64,000 nt of DNA from Mariniphaga sediminis (GTDB lineage: Bacteria; Bacteroidota; Bacteroidia; Bacteroidales; Prolixibacteraceae): the NCBI RefSeq assembly GCF_003573545.1, contig NZ_QWET01000009.1, forward strand, positions 62,001 through 126,000, given 5' to 3'. Position numbers and translations under genes: made by a program. Shown here in pieces: positions 36,144 through 45,400 of the stretch; positions within the stretch are counted from its first letter, which is position 1, and every line of letters starts with the position of its first letter. The notes beneath the pieces are model-generated. The model was not told where the DNA came from, ran no database searches, and worked only from the letters and a program-made list of their open reading frames with translations.

Positions 36144-37343
36144 TTATTCTTCCGAGATGATGTCGTACCGGGAAAGGGCCTTCAAACTAAATACATTTGA
36201 TGAAGCTACCTGCTCGTTATCAGAAAGTCCGTTTTGAACAAAAACATGCTTTGCCCCAATCTCAGACACCGTTATCGGTCTTTTTTCGAAAACTCCCTGT
36301 CCTTTTTTCACAAATATAACAGCCTGGTTTCCATCGTAAGTCAGCGCCTCCACCGGAATGGCAATCACTTCTTTTTTAGAAGAGGTGATAATTTCCAAGC
36401 GTACATTCTCACCCGGACGCGGCCAGCCATCTACAGCCTCTGTCAGGATATTCACCACCACCGACCGGCTGTTTTCTTCAAGACCCGGATTAATAGATGC
36501 AATTTTTGCATGCAGTGTAGAACCCAGGGCTTCATCTCTCCGGGAAATCCGGACCGAGTCGTTGTTATTGATTAGCCTTGCTTCATCGGGTGAAACATAC
36601 CCCCGAATCAGCACCTCCTGCGTGTCGAGTACTCGGGAAAGATTTTCAAGCGCACTTACCGACTGGCCCAGTTCGACAAACGTTTGATCTACCATTCCGC
36701 CAATGGGGGAATGGATTTGAAGCACCGGGGTAATATTCTCAGCGCCAATGAAGGTTTGCATTTCCCTGTCGGTCACCCCCAGCGCCTTCAATTTGGAATA
36801 AGCGGCCCTTTCCGAAGCAGAAGCGCGCTCAAACTCCGCCGTAACCCGCTCCATCTCACTCACGGAACTGATCGTTTCCTCCACCAGTTGCCTGATGCGC
36901 TTCAGCCGGTTGGTCTGAAACTGTTTTTCGGCGTAGGCCTGAAGGTACTCCGAAACCAGGTTGCCAAACTCCAGACTTTGAATATGATAAAGCACTTCCC
37001 CTTCCCGGACCCAATCTCCTTCGTACTTTTTTATTTCACTAACCTGCCCGTTGATGGGTGTACTAATAATACTTGAATGTTTTGGCGCCGGAAATACAAC
37101 TCCGGGCGCGGACAGCGAATAATCCACCAAACGGCTGTTTACCGGTGTAATTTTAATGTGAAGATCCTGCTGCTGCTGACTGGTGAGCTTCACTATTGTC
37201 ATTTCTGTTTCACTTTTCAACGAAGGGGGAAGCTCAACCTGCTCCGGAATTTCAGCATCTATCTTGTTCTTTTGGGAAGAGCAAGCTACTATAAAAGCAA
37301 ACGGTGCCAATAGTAGAAATAATAATATGCGGTTCATATTCAT
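36144..37343 (-). CDS. CzcB-type RND periplasmic adaptor lipoprotein
   Basis: A 399-residue membrane-fusion protein with a lipoprotein signal (LAPFAFIVAC). It has the lipoyl-like halves (SSIISTPINGQVSEIKKYEGDWVREGEVLYHI and IHSPIGGMVDQTFVELGQSV), a hairpin between them (about 140-200), and beta-barrel and membrane-proximal parts (VLIRGYVSPDEARLI, VIAIPVEALTYDGNQAVIFVKKG). It lacks the heavy-metal-binding domain seen in the CusB-type adaptor of this window. It links the CzcA-type pump with the TolC-type channel. Confidence 0.92.
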   Translation of the reverse strand: MNMNRILLFLLLAPFAFIVACSSQKNKIDAEIPEQVELPPSLKSETEMTIVKLTSQQQQDLHIKITPVNSRLVDYSLSAPGVVFPAPKHSSIISTPINGQVSEIKKYEGDWVREGEVLYHIQSLEFGNLVSEYLQAYAEKQFQTNRLKRIRQLVEETISSVSEMERVTAEFERASASERAAYSKLKALGVTDREMQTFIGAENITPVLQIHSPIGGMVDQTFVELGQSVSALENLSRVLDTQEVLIRGYVSPDEARLINNNDSVRISRRDEALGSTLHAKIASINPGLEENSRSVVVNILTEAVDGWPRPGENVRLEIITSSKKEVIAIPVEALTYDGNQAVIFVKKGQGVFEKRPITVSEIGAKHVFVQNGLSDNEQVASSNVFSLKALSRYDIISEE

Positions 37344-37367
37344 TTGATTTTGTATTTTTTTCTTTTG

Positions 37368-38609
37368 TTAATATACAAGTTCCTGATCAATATATTTTTC
37401 CAGAGAAACCAATTGAAGGTAGTAGTCACGCAAGGCCACAAGGTAGCGTTGTTCACTGGCCAGAAAGATTTGCTGGGCATTAAGCAAATTAAGCAAATCC
37501 ACCTCCCCTAACTGGTAGGCCCTTAACGTCAGGTTTTGCAACTGTGCTGCTTTATTCTTCATCGATTTGTGGTAACGATCAATAATGGTGCGGCTCACAG
37601 AATAGTTATGCCAGGCATATTCAATTTGCCGTTTCATGTCAAGGCTGACTTCCTGTTGCTTCCAGGAAATTTCTTCCTGCTTTGCCTGTGCAATTTTAAT
37701 TTTCCCTTTTTGCTCAAACGGGTACCATAAGGGAAACTGTAAGCCCACCTCAAAACCACGAAAGTTATAACCCTCGCCAAAATTTTGTTTGTACAGGTTT
37801 AACCTTAAATCGGGAAGGATGTTACTTTTTGCTTCCTTCAGGAAATAATCCGTGGCCTGCAACTCGTGCTGGGTAGCCAGATACCCCGGCTGATCTCCGT
37901 GCATTGACAAGGACTGTATTTGCGAAATCTCAATATCAGAGGCCATCAAGGTATCCGAAAATGCAATGGAATATCGTTGTTCTTCTTCCGGTAATCCCAT
38001 GGCATAAAACAACCCGTAACGCGCCCGGTGCAATACCCACTCACTCTGGTCGAGATCGTTCCTGGCCTCTTCCAGCCTCAATTCTGCATTGGCCAAATCA
38101 ATACCGGTTGCCATCCCGGTTTCGAATTTTGTAAAAACAGCATTGTACAGTTCACGTGCCAGTTCAAGTTGATTCTTACGCGAACCTTGCAAATAAAAGG
38201 CATACAAAACCTCGACATAAAAACTTTTTACTTCAGACTTAATTTCTTTTTCCCTGGCTTTTACCTGAAATTCGAGCGCTTTTAACTCTTCCGAAATTCC
38301 TTTTAGCCGATAGGCAGTTGTTAGCGGAAAGTCCACCGTCTGTGAAACAGAAATCCTTTTCTCATCAAAAACATCCCCGGGGCCGCTCCCTATACCTTCC
38401 TTAAAATAACTGACCTCCGGCGGGGAAATACCGGTTTCGGTACGCCAACTGTTCTCTTTTTGTTTTAGCCGGGCCCGGAGTTGCTGTAATCCGGCATTTT
38501 GTTCCAGCGCAGAACGAACAGCCTCCTGTATGGTAAGTACATCTTCCTGGGCTGCAACAAACAATGGAAAAATCAAAAAAAACAAGATGTGAAACTTTCT
38601 CTTATTCAT
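37368..38609 (-). CDS. TolC-family outer-membrane channel (CzcC-type)
   Basis: Start placed at ATG 38607-38609 (MNKRKFHILFF, 413 residues); the longer frame starts with TTG. Signal peptide ends FVAAQ. Two OEP repeats of long alternating helices follow (IQEAVRSALEQNAGLQQLRARL, TGIDLANAELRLEEARNDL; YQLGEVDLLNLLNAQQIFL). It is the first gene of the minus-strand operon channel > adaptor > CzcA pump. No regulatory gene is attached. Confidence 0.92.
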   Translation of the reverse strand: MNKRKFHILFFLIFPLFVAAQEDVLTIQEAVRSALEQNAGLQQLRARLKQKENSWRTETGISPPEVSYFKEGIGSGPGDVFDEKRISVSQTVDFPLTTAYRLKGISEELKALEFQVKAREKEIKSEVKSFYVEVLYAFYLQGSRKNQLELARELYNAVFTKFETGMATGIDLANAELRLEEARNDLDQSEWVLHRARYGLFYAMGLPEEEQRYSIAFSDTLMASDIEISQIQSLSMHGDQPGYLATQHELQATDYFLKEAKSNILPDLRLNLYKQNFGEGYNFRGFEVGLQFPLWYPFEQKGKIKIAQAKQEEISWKQQEVSLDMKRQIEYAWHNYSVSRTIIDRYHKSMKNKAAQLQNLTLRAYQLGEVDLLNLLNAQQIFLASEQRYLVALRDYYLQLVSLEKYIDQELVY

Positions 38610-38928
38610 GGTAATTAACAAGATTTTGACATTTAAAGGTAGTTAAAAAAAGGTTAAATAATAACAGACAAAAAGGTCTTTTGTTGAGATAATGTTCAAA
38701 AACATATTCCCAAAATATCCTCACTAAAACTCACAATAAATAACTATGAAACAACATTTTAATAAAAAATAAACTACATTAAAAAGCCGGAAATATGACC
38801 GGTTAAATCGCAAAGTATGCTAAACAACATAGAGCCGCAAAAGTTTATGTGAAAAACTTTTTATTACTTTGTCCTACCAATGTGATAGGATATATAGCAT
38901 TAGTAGTATAACTTTATATTTTTAAGAC
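38610..38928. other. Divergent promoter region between Czc operon and YceI operon
   Basis: About 319 AT-rich bases. On the minus strand TACCTTTA (38641-38634) is one mismatch from the -7 box for the channel gene. On the plus strand CCTA-N9-TAGG (38873-38889) is a small inverted repeat about 40 bases before the YceI start. No RNA or gene is seen. Confidence 0.4.
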
Positions 38929-39540
38929 ATGAAAAGGTTCAGATTTAGTTTTTATTTTATAGGCATTTTATCCATTTTACTTACGGTAAATGCCCGGGCG
39001 CAGGATTACTTTCAACTGCAGTCGGAACAAAGCAAACTCATTATAGAAGGAACATCTTCTATACATGATTGGGAAATCCAGGCAGCTGATTTTAATGCCA
39101 AAACGTTATTGAAGCTGGATGGAAATACGGTTTCCGAAATCCGCAACATAGAATTTACCTCTCCGGTAGAAGGCTTAAAAAGCGGGAAAGGTATAATGGA
39201 CAATAAGACTCATGATGCCCTGAAGAAGAAAAAGTTTCCGCAAATCACTTTCGTTCTCGACGAAAAAGGGAAAATTGACCTTTCAGGAGAAAAGAAAGCA
39301 AACATGACCGGATTACTGACAATTGCCGGGCAAACAAAAAAGGTATCCATGACAGTCGATTTTAAAATCGACGATACCCAACACTTCCAGGTAAGCGGAA
39401 AGGTTCCCCTAAAAATGTCAGATTTCGGAATTGATCCGCCTACGGCCATGATGGGCGCTTTAAAAACAGGCGATGATGTAGTGGTAAAATTCGACCTGGA
39501 ATTCAAAAAAAGCGACCAGGAACTCTCACGAAATTTTTAA
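38929..39540 (+). CDS. YceI-family periplasmic protein
   Basis: A 203-residue exported protein (signal about 1-25, LTVNARAQ). The lipocalin-like YceI domain shows KLIIEGTSSIHDWEIQA, GKGIMDNKTHDALKKKKFPQITFVL, GLLTIAGQTKKVSMTVDFKI and KVPLKMSDFGIDPP. YceI proteins bind polyisoprenoid or other long-chain lipids in the periplasm. It leads a small operon with a porin, a second YceI-like protein and an Rrf2 regulator. Confidence 0.92.
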   Translation: MKRFRFSFYFIGILSILLTVNARAQDYFQLQSEQSKLIIEGTSSIHDWEIQAADFNAKTLLKLDGNTVSEIRNIEFTSPVEGLKSGKGIMDNKTHDALKKKKFPQITFVLDEKGKIDLSGEKKANMTGLLTIAGQTKKVSMTVDFKIDDTQHFQVSGKVPLKMSDFGIDPPTAMMGALKTGDDVVVKFDLEFKKSDQELSRNF

Positions 39541-39593
39541 ACATAAAAACTAATAGTTTATTGATAATTAATAACCCATTTATTTAAAATAAG

Positions 39594-40760
39594 ATGAAAA
39601 ATTTATCGTTTTTAGTTATTGCTTTACTTTTAAGCCTACCTGCATTTTCACAACAGTTTGAAAAAGAAAAAATAAATGCAGAAGAGTTTAAGAATGTAAA
39701 AGTAACGGTTGGGGGCGATTTCGCCATTCAGTTACAATCTCTCGATCATGAAGCAGATGTTGAACTGATTGACCTGAAAAATAATTTTAATTTACCCACA
39801 GCCAATCTCAATATTACCGCTGATTTAGCCCCAGGTATCCAGTTATTCATTAACAACTACATGTCGTCGCGTCACCATAACGAGGCGTGGGTAGAAGGTG
39901 GATATTTGGTTATTGACAACATGCCGTTTTTACCGGCTGCTGACAATGTAATGAAGTACCTGACCATAAAAGCAGGGGTTATGATGCCCAACTATGGCGA
40001 CGCCCATTTTTTCCGCAGCAACAACGCGGATGTTTTAAACAATCCGTTTGTTGGGAACTGGATTATGGATGCCTACACAACCAATCCCGGACTGGAAGTG
40101 ATGTTCCGCAGCAACGGGTTCCTGGCATTGGTCGGGACCAACAACGGACGCCTCAATTATGGCCGGGGAAATGACATTGGGGAAGATTTGGTTTTCAACT
40201 GGAAGCTGGGCTACGATACCCAGGTAAATGACGATCTGAGGCTTCGCGCTTCACTTTCAGGGTATCATGTTGGGGAAGGACACAGCGGTTCGTACCTGTG
40301 GGATGGAGACCGTGCCGGCGCCCGCTACTACAACGTAATGCAAAAAGCCGATGCCGAGGGAGACAACTTCCGTTCAGGCCGGTGGAGCCCCGGTAGCGGA
40401 CAATCGGAAATGAACAGCTACATGGCAAACATTTTTGCACAGTTCCACGGACTGGAAGTATTCGGTATTTATGAATCGATGAAAGGAGTCCGGAGAGATG
40501 CCGACCAACATTTCACCCAAACCGCCCTGCAGGCTCTTTACCGTTTAGGCAGTTTTTATGTAGGGACACGCCTCAACAAAGTTTCCAACAATGACGGTTC
40601 TTCTGTAAACCGCACAAACATTGGTGGTGGCTGGTATATGGTAGAAAATGTTCTGGTAAAACTTGATTACGTTACGCAAAAATATGACGGACCTGCACAT
40701 GGAGATATTGATGGTGGAAAATTTAATGGATTAGTATTCGAGGCAGCAATTTCATTCTAA
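39594..40760 (+). CDS. Outer-membrane porin-like protein
   Basis: A 388-residue exported protein (signal to SLPAFSQ). The mature part has porin-like amphipathic strands and turns: VKVTVGGDFAIQLQSLDHEAD, IQLFINNYMSSRHHNEAWVEGG, YLTIKAGVMMPNYGDAHFFRS, NWIMDAYTTNPGLEVMFRSNG, LRLRASLSGYHVGEGHSG, and a final LVFEAAISF ending in Phe. It resembles the Bacteroidota putative-porin / OprP-like group. It lies 53 bases after the YceI gene and is followed by a strong terminator. Substrate unknown. Confidence 0.75.
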   Translation: MKNLSFLVIALLLSLPAFSQQFEKEKINAEEFKNVKVTVGGDFAIQLQSLDHEADVELIDLKNNFNLPTANLNITADLAPGIQLFINNYMSSRHHNEAWVEGGYLVIDNMPFLPAADNVMKYLTIKAGVMMPNYGDAHFFRSNNADVLNNPFVGNWIMDAYTTNPGLEVMFRSNGFLALVGTNNGRLNYGRGNDIGEDLVFNWKLGYDTQVNDDLRLRASLSGYHVGEGHSGSYLWDGDRAGARYYNVMQKADAEGDNFRSGRWSPGSGQSEMNSYMANIFAQFHGLEVFGIYESMKGVRRDADQHFTQTALQALYRLGSFYVGTRLNKVSNNDGSSVNRTNIGGGWYMVENVLVKLDYVTQKYDGPAHGDIDGGKFNGLVFEAAISF

Positions 40761-40779
40761 TTTTTAGTAGTGAACAAAG

Positions 40780-40813
40780 GGTAGCCCGGTGTCAAAACCC
40801 GGGCGACCTTTTT
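40780..40813 (+). terminator. Rho-independent terminator after the porin gene
   Basis: GGT-A-GCCCGG (40780-40789) pairs with CCGGGC-G-ACC (40799-40808) with one mismatch, followed by TTTTT. It is only 17 bases before the TTG start of the second YceI-like gene, so it probably dampens rather than abolishes expression of that gene and the Rrf2 regulator. Confidence 0.85.
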
Positions 40814-40829
40814 CAAAAAAAAGAAAGCT

Positions 40830-41447
40830 TTGAAAGGAAAAATTCTGACATATCTTATTCTTTTGACAGCAACTTCTCTTATTTCCTTTGACATTACTGC
40901 AAACGACAAAAAAGGGACAAGGGAGGAAGCTGAATGTGAAAGTTATGTTTCCATTCAAGGTTCATCAAATGTAAATCAGTTTCAGTTTATTAGCTACAAT
41001 CCGGAAGTTAATAATCGCACCGCAAAAAACCCGGGGAAAGAACCATACCAAAATATTCAGATTCCTGTTTATGACTTTTCAGGCCCGAATAACCGCATGC
41101 TCAACGACTTTTACAAAATGGTCAATGCCTCCCAATACCCAAACATTAATATCAACATTGAACCCAGAGAACTGGCAGATTTTGATGAGACTACAGGGAT
41201 GACCAACTTCCGGACAAAAATATTCATTGCCGGGAATTCACGTGAATATATTGTTCCATGCAGAATTATTTTTTGCGACGGGGAGGTTCCCGTACTAAAA
41301 GGAGAATTAAAAGTAGAACTGACTGATTTTGAAATTGCCCCGCCCACAAAAATCTTTGGAGCCATAAAAGTTGACAACGAGGTTTTTATTAACTTTGCTT
41401 TCCGATTGCAGTCGAAAAAAACATTAACCGAAAATGCCACGTTTTGA
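40830..41447 (+). CDS. YceI-like exported protein with TTG start
   Basis: A 205-residue protein. The start is TTG at 40830, chosen because it gives a complete signal peptide (KGKILTYLILLTATSLISF) right after an AAAAAAAAGAAAG leader; the next ATG would remove most of the domain. The mature part follows the YceI pattern loosely (VSIQGSSNVNQFQFISYN, FYKMVNASQYPNININIEP, FRTKIFIAGNSREYIVPCR, ELKVELTDFEIAPPTKIFG). A Cys pair (PCRIIFC) is unusual for YceI and may form a disulfide. It overlaps the Rrf2 gene by 4 bases (TTGA). Confidence 0.75.
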   Translation: MKGKILTYLILLTATSLISFDITANDKKGTREEAECESYVSIQGSSNVNQFQFISYNPEVNNRTAKNPGKEPYQNIQIPVYDFSGPNNRMLNDFYKMVNASQYPNININIEPRELADFDETTGMTNFRTKIFIAGNSREYIVPCRIIFCDGEVPVLKGELKVELTDFEIAPPTKIFGAIKVDNEVFINFAFRLQSKKTLTENATF

Positions 41448-41881
41448 AATTCAGTACAAGAACAAGATATGGGATACGTGCAATCCTTGAAATTGCATTA
41501 AACAAGGATGCCAATGGAATATATCAAAAAGAGATCTCCAAAAATCAGGATATTTCCTATAAATATCTTGATCAGATAATCACTGGATTGAAAGTTGCCG
41601 GCCTGGTTACAAAAGCCGGAGGACGCCGGAGTGGCTATGTACTCACTCGGTCAGCGGAAGAAATCACAGTGTTTGATGTACATAATGCTTTTGAGCCCGG
41701 CATCTGCATTATCGACTGTCTGGCTTCCAATTTTTCTTGTGAAAGGGAAAAATTCTGCTCCTTAAGAGGTTTTTGGGGGCAGCTCAATAATCAGATCATT
41801 GACTATTTCAAATCAAAAACCATTCAGGATTTAATTGAAGAACAGATAAAATTAGATGATTTGGCACAGGTAGAAAATTAG
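41444..41881 (+). CDS. Rrf2-family transcriptional regulator with candidate Fe-S cysteines
   Basis: A 145-residue regulator. The start is TTG at 41444, overlapping the previous stop as TTGA; it yields the canonical opening KFSTRTRYGIRAILEIAL. The winged helix (EISKNQDISYKYLDQIITGLKVAGLV, KAGGRRSGYVLTR) is followed by Cys residues in DCLASNFSCEREKFC, spaced C-x6-C-x5-C, matching the cluster-binding loop of IscR/NsrR-like members. It may sense iron-sulfur status, NO or redox-active metal. Coupled translation with the YceI-like gene suggests autoregulation of that operon; control of the adjacent copper block is possible. Confidence 0.9.
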   Translation: MKFSTRTRYGIRAILEIALNKDANGIYQKEISKNQDISYKYLDQIITGLKVAGLVTKAGGRRSGYVLTRSAEEITVFDVHNAFEPGICIIDCLASNFSCEREKFCSLRGFWGQLNNQIIDYFKSKTIQDLIEEQIKLDDLAQVEN

Positions 41882-41947
41882 TTCCAATCCATTAGTTTTT
41901 TTTGAATCACCAGCGGATCAACTAAAAATTTTATAATCTTTTCCCAC

Positions 41948-41964
41948 AATTGTGTAAAACAATT
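41948..41964 (+). promoter_or_regulatory. Palindromic operator candidate before the copper block
   Basis: AATTGT-GTAAA-ACAATT is a perfect 6+5+6 inverted repeat, 27 bases before the first gene of the copper/silver block. Its TGTAAAACAATT half is repeated exactly at 50006-50017 before the second half of the block. Proper repressor unknown; the Rrf2 gene just upstream is one candidate. Confidence 0.5.
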
Positions 41965-41991
41965 CTTACAACTATTTTGTTATTTTGTAAA

Positions 41992-42366
41992 ATGCTAAAA
42001 AGATTCAGTCATATCACTCTTTCATTTTTGTTGCTGATGGCAACAACGGGGATGGCTGTGTCAAAGCATTTTTGCGATGATTTTCTGATTTCAACTTCTG
42101 TTTACGCAGAAGCCGAAACTTGTTGTGACGATGGGGGCTGTTGCCACAATGAAACAATATTCTACCAGGTTGATTACGATTTTGCGGTTCCCGGTCTCCT
42201 GCAATTACCCCACATCACTAATATTGACATACTTACATTCGAGACCACACAATTTTTGACATTGTTTCCTCAGGAAACTTTTGATCACATCATTGCAGAA
42301 AGAGGTCCCCCACCACCACCCAAAATACAGACTTTGCTTTCACTAAAGCAGACCTGGCTTTTATGA
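41992..42366 (+). CDS. HYC_CC_PP-type small exported protein
   Basis: Start at ATG 41992 (MLKRFSHITLSFLLL, 124 residues); the longer frame begins with TTG. A hydrophobic signal is followed by SKHFCDDF (the HYC position, here HFC), a double-Cys cluster TCCDDGGCCHNE and a C-terminal proline run RGPPPPP. This HYC...CC...PP layout is a small Bacteroidota family commonly encoded just before CusA/CzcA-type pumps, as here. The Cys/His residues suggest periplasmic copper or silver binding, perhaps delivering metal to the pump. Function is inferred from context. Confidence 0.8.
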   Translation: MLKRFSHITLSFLLLMATTGMAVSKHFCDDFLISTSVYAEAETCCDDGGCCHNETIFYQVDYDFAVPGLLQLPHITNIDILTFETTQFLTLFPQETFDHIIAERGPPPPPKIQTLLSLKQTWLL

Positions 42367-42465
42367 TTTAATTTCTTCTGCCCCTGTCGTGCGTTGTGAA
42401 AATAAAACTTCGCAGGATATTTTAATTAGCATTTCATCAGAAGGATTAAATTATAAATAACAAAT

Positions 42466-45400
42466 ATGCTGAACAAAATCATACGTTTTTTTCTGGAAAA
42501 CAAACTGGTAACTGTTTTACTGCTAGCTCTTTTTGTTAGTTGGGGAATCATTACATCCCCGTTTGGATGGGATACGGGCATTTTACCGTCAGACCCGGTT
42601 CCGGTAGACGCCATCCCTGACATTGGAGAAAACCAGCAGATTGTTTTCACGGAGTGGTCGGGCCGATCGCCTCAGGACATCGAAGACCAGATATCCTACC
42701 CGCTCACAACATACTTACTGGGAATACCGGGCGTAAAATCCATTCGGAGTTCCTCTATTTTTGGATTTTCGAGTATCTACCTCATTTTTGATGAAAAGGT
42801 AGAATTTTACTGGTCGCGTTCCCGTATTCTTGAGAAGTTGAATTCGCTTCCGTCGGGGTTACTTCCCGAAGGTGTACAACCCGCCCTGGGACCCGACGCC
42901 ACCGCTTTGGGACAGGTATTCTGGTACACCATTGAAGGGCGTGACAAAGACGGAAATCCGACCGGTGGATGGGATTTGCACGAAATACGCACCGTTCAGG
43001 ATTTTTATGTGAAGTATGGATTGAACTCTGCTGAAGGAGTTTCAGAAGTGGCTTCCATTGGCGGATTTGTGCAGGAATATCAGGTAGACGTAAACCCTGA
43101 TGCACTGAAAGCCTATAACATACCACTTCATACCGTAATGCTGGCAGTAAAAAACTCCAACCGGGATATTGGAGCAAAAACCATCGAAATCAACCAGGCC
43201 GAATACCTTGTGCGCGGTCTGGGCTACATTAAAAGTGTAAAAGACCTCGAAAAAGCCGTAGTGGCAGTGCATGATAATGTGCCAGTTCGCATCAGCGACG
43301 TTGGTATTGTGAGTCTTGGGCCCGCTACCCGCAGAGGTGCCCTGGATAAAGACGGCGCCGAAGTTGTGGGCGGCGTAGTAGTTGCACGATATGGCTCCAA
43401 TCCACTCCATGTTATCAACAATGTAAAAGAAAAAATAGCCGAAATTTCACCCGGGCTACCCCAAAAGGTTTTGCCCGACGGAACCGAAAGCCAGCTTACC
43501 ATTGTACCATTCTACGATCGCACCCAGTTAATTTACGAAACCCTGGGAACTCTGGAAGAGGCGTTGTCTTTGCAGATTCTGATTACCATTCTGGTTATTA
43601 TTGTCATGATTTATAACCTGCGCGCCTCGCTACTTATTTCCAGCTTGTTGCCTATTGCAGTGCTGATAGTGTTTATTACCATGCGATACGCCGGTGTGGA
43701 TGCCAACATCGTGGCACTTTCCGGTATTGCCATCGCCATTGGTACCATGGTTGATCTGGGAATTATTCTCTCCGAGAACATTGTCAAACGGATAGATGAA
43801 GCGCCACCGGGACAAAAACTCATCGAAACCATTTACCAGGGCGCCTCAGAAGTAGCTACTGCCATCTTAACCGCAGTTTCTACCACCATTGTAAGTTTTA
43901 TCCCGGTATTTACCATGCAGGCTGCCGAAGGAAAACTATTTGGCCCGCTGGCATTTACCAAAACCTTTGCACTGGTAGCGGCACTGGTTGTGGCACTTTT
44001 TATCCTGCCGGCATTTGCACATTGGTTTTTTGGCGCCCGGATAAAAAACAAAAAGATTGCGCAATGGGTAAATGTGGCCCTCTCACTCCTGGGCGCCATT
44101 TCGGTAATAGCCGGATATTATTGGGGGGGTATTCTGTTATTCCTGTTTGGAATTTCCGGATTGCTAAAACATCTTTTCTACCATGAAGAAAAAAATCATT
44201 CCGTTTGGACCAGGTGGATTCTGAATCACTCGGGCTTGATTATTGCCGGCCTGGGCGTAATTTGGCTTCTGGCAAACTATTGGATGCCGCTGGGACCTTC
44301 GCAAAGTCTTTTCCTGAATGTGTTTTTCGTAGCATTGCTTGTTGGGCTGATTCTTAGCGCTTTCAGTGTCCTGGAATATTTTTACAAACCCATTCTAAAA
44401 TGGTGCCTGAACCATAAGGCCCTGTTTCTGACCATTCCTTCGGTTCTCATTCTTTGGGGAGTAGTGATCTGGCTGGGCTTCAATACCGTTTTCGGATTTA
44501 TGGCCCGGGGTTTCGACAAACTGGGATGGAATGTTCGCACCACTTCTGTCTGGTCAGAACTGGCTCATGCATTCCCGGGAACCGGCAAGGAATTTATGCC
44601 GTCGCTCGACGAGGGCAGCTTCCTGCTGATGCCCACTTCCATGCCCCATTCAGGAGTGGAATATAATACTAAAGTAGTGGCGCAGCTCGATATGCTGGTA
44701 ACAAGTATTCCTGAAGTGGAACTGACTGTTGGCAAGCTGGGCCGCGTGGAATCGGCACTCGACCCGGCGCCCATTTCCATGTTTGAAAATGTTATCAACT
44801 ACAAACCGGAATACCTGCTGAATGAACGGGGACACCGGGTGCGCTATAAAACAGATAGAGAGGACCGGTTCATCACAACTTCCGGCGATACACTCTCCAA
44901 CGAAGAAGCGCTTGAACAAAAAATAACCCGCGACCAGCTGATTCCTGACAACCGGGGCAATTATTTCCGCAACTGGCGGCCTCATATCCAATCGCCCGAC
45001 GATATTTGGGACGAAATAGTGAAAGTAACCCGGATACCCGGCGTTACCTCCGCACCTAAGCTTCAGCCCATTGAAACGCGGCTTGTCATGCTACAAACCG
45101 GAATGCGTGCACCGATGGGAATTAAAGTTTACGGCCCCGACCTCAATACCATTGAACAGTTCGGGATAAAACTGGAAGGAATTCTCAAAGAAGTGCCTTC
45201 GGTAAAAAGCGAAGCTGCCTTTGCAGACCGTATTGTCGGTAAACCATATATCCATTTAAACATCGACAGGGATGAGATCGCCCGTTTCGGACTGAATGTG
45301 GAAGATATACAACGCACCATTGAAACGGCTGTTGGCGGGATGAAAATCACATCTACAGTGGAAGGCCGCGAGCGGTTTCCGGTACGGGTACGCTACCCGC

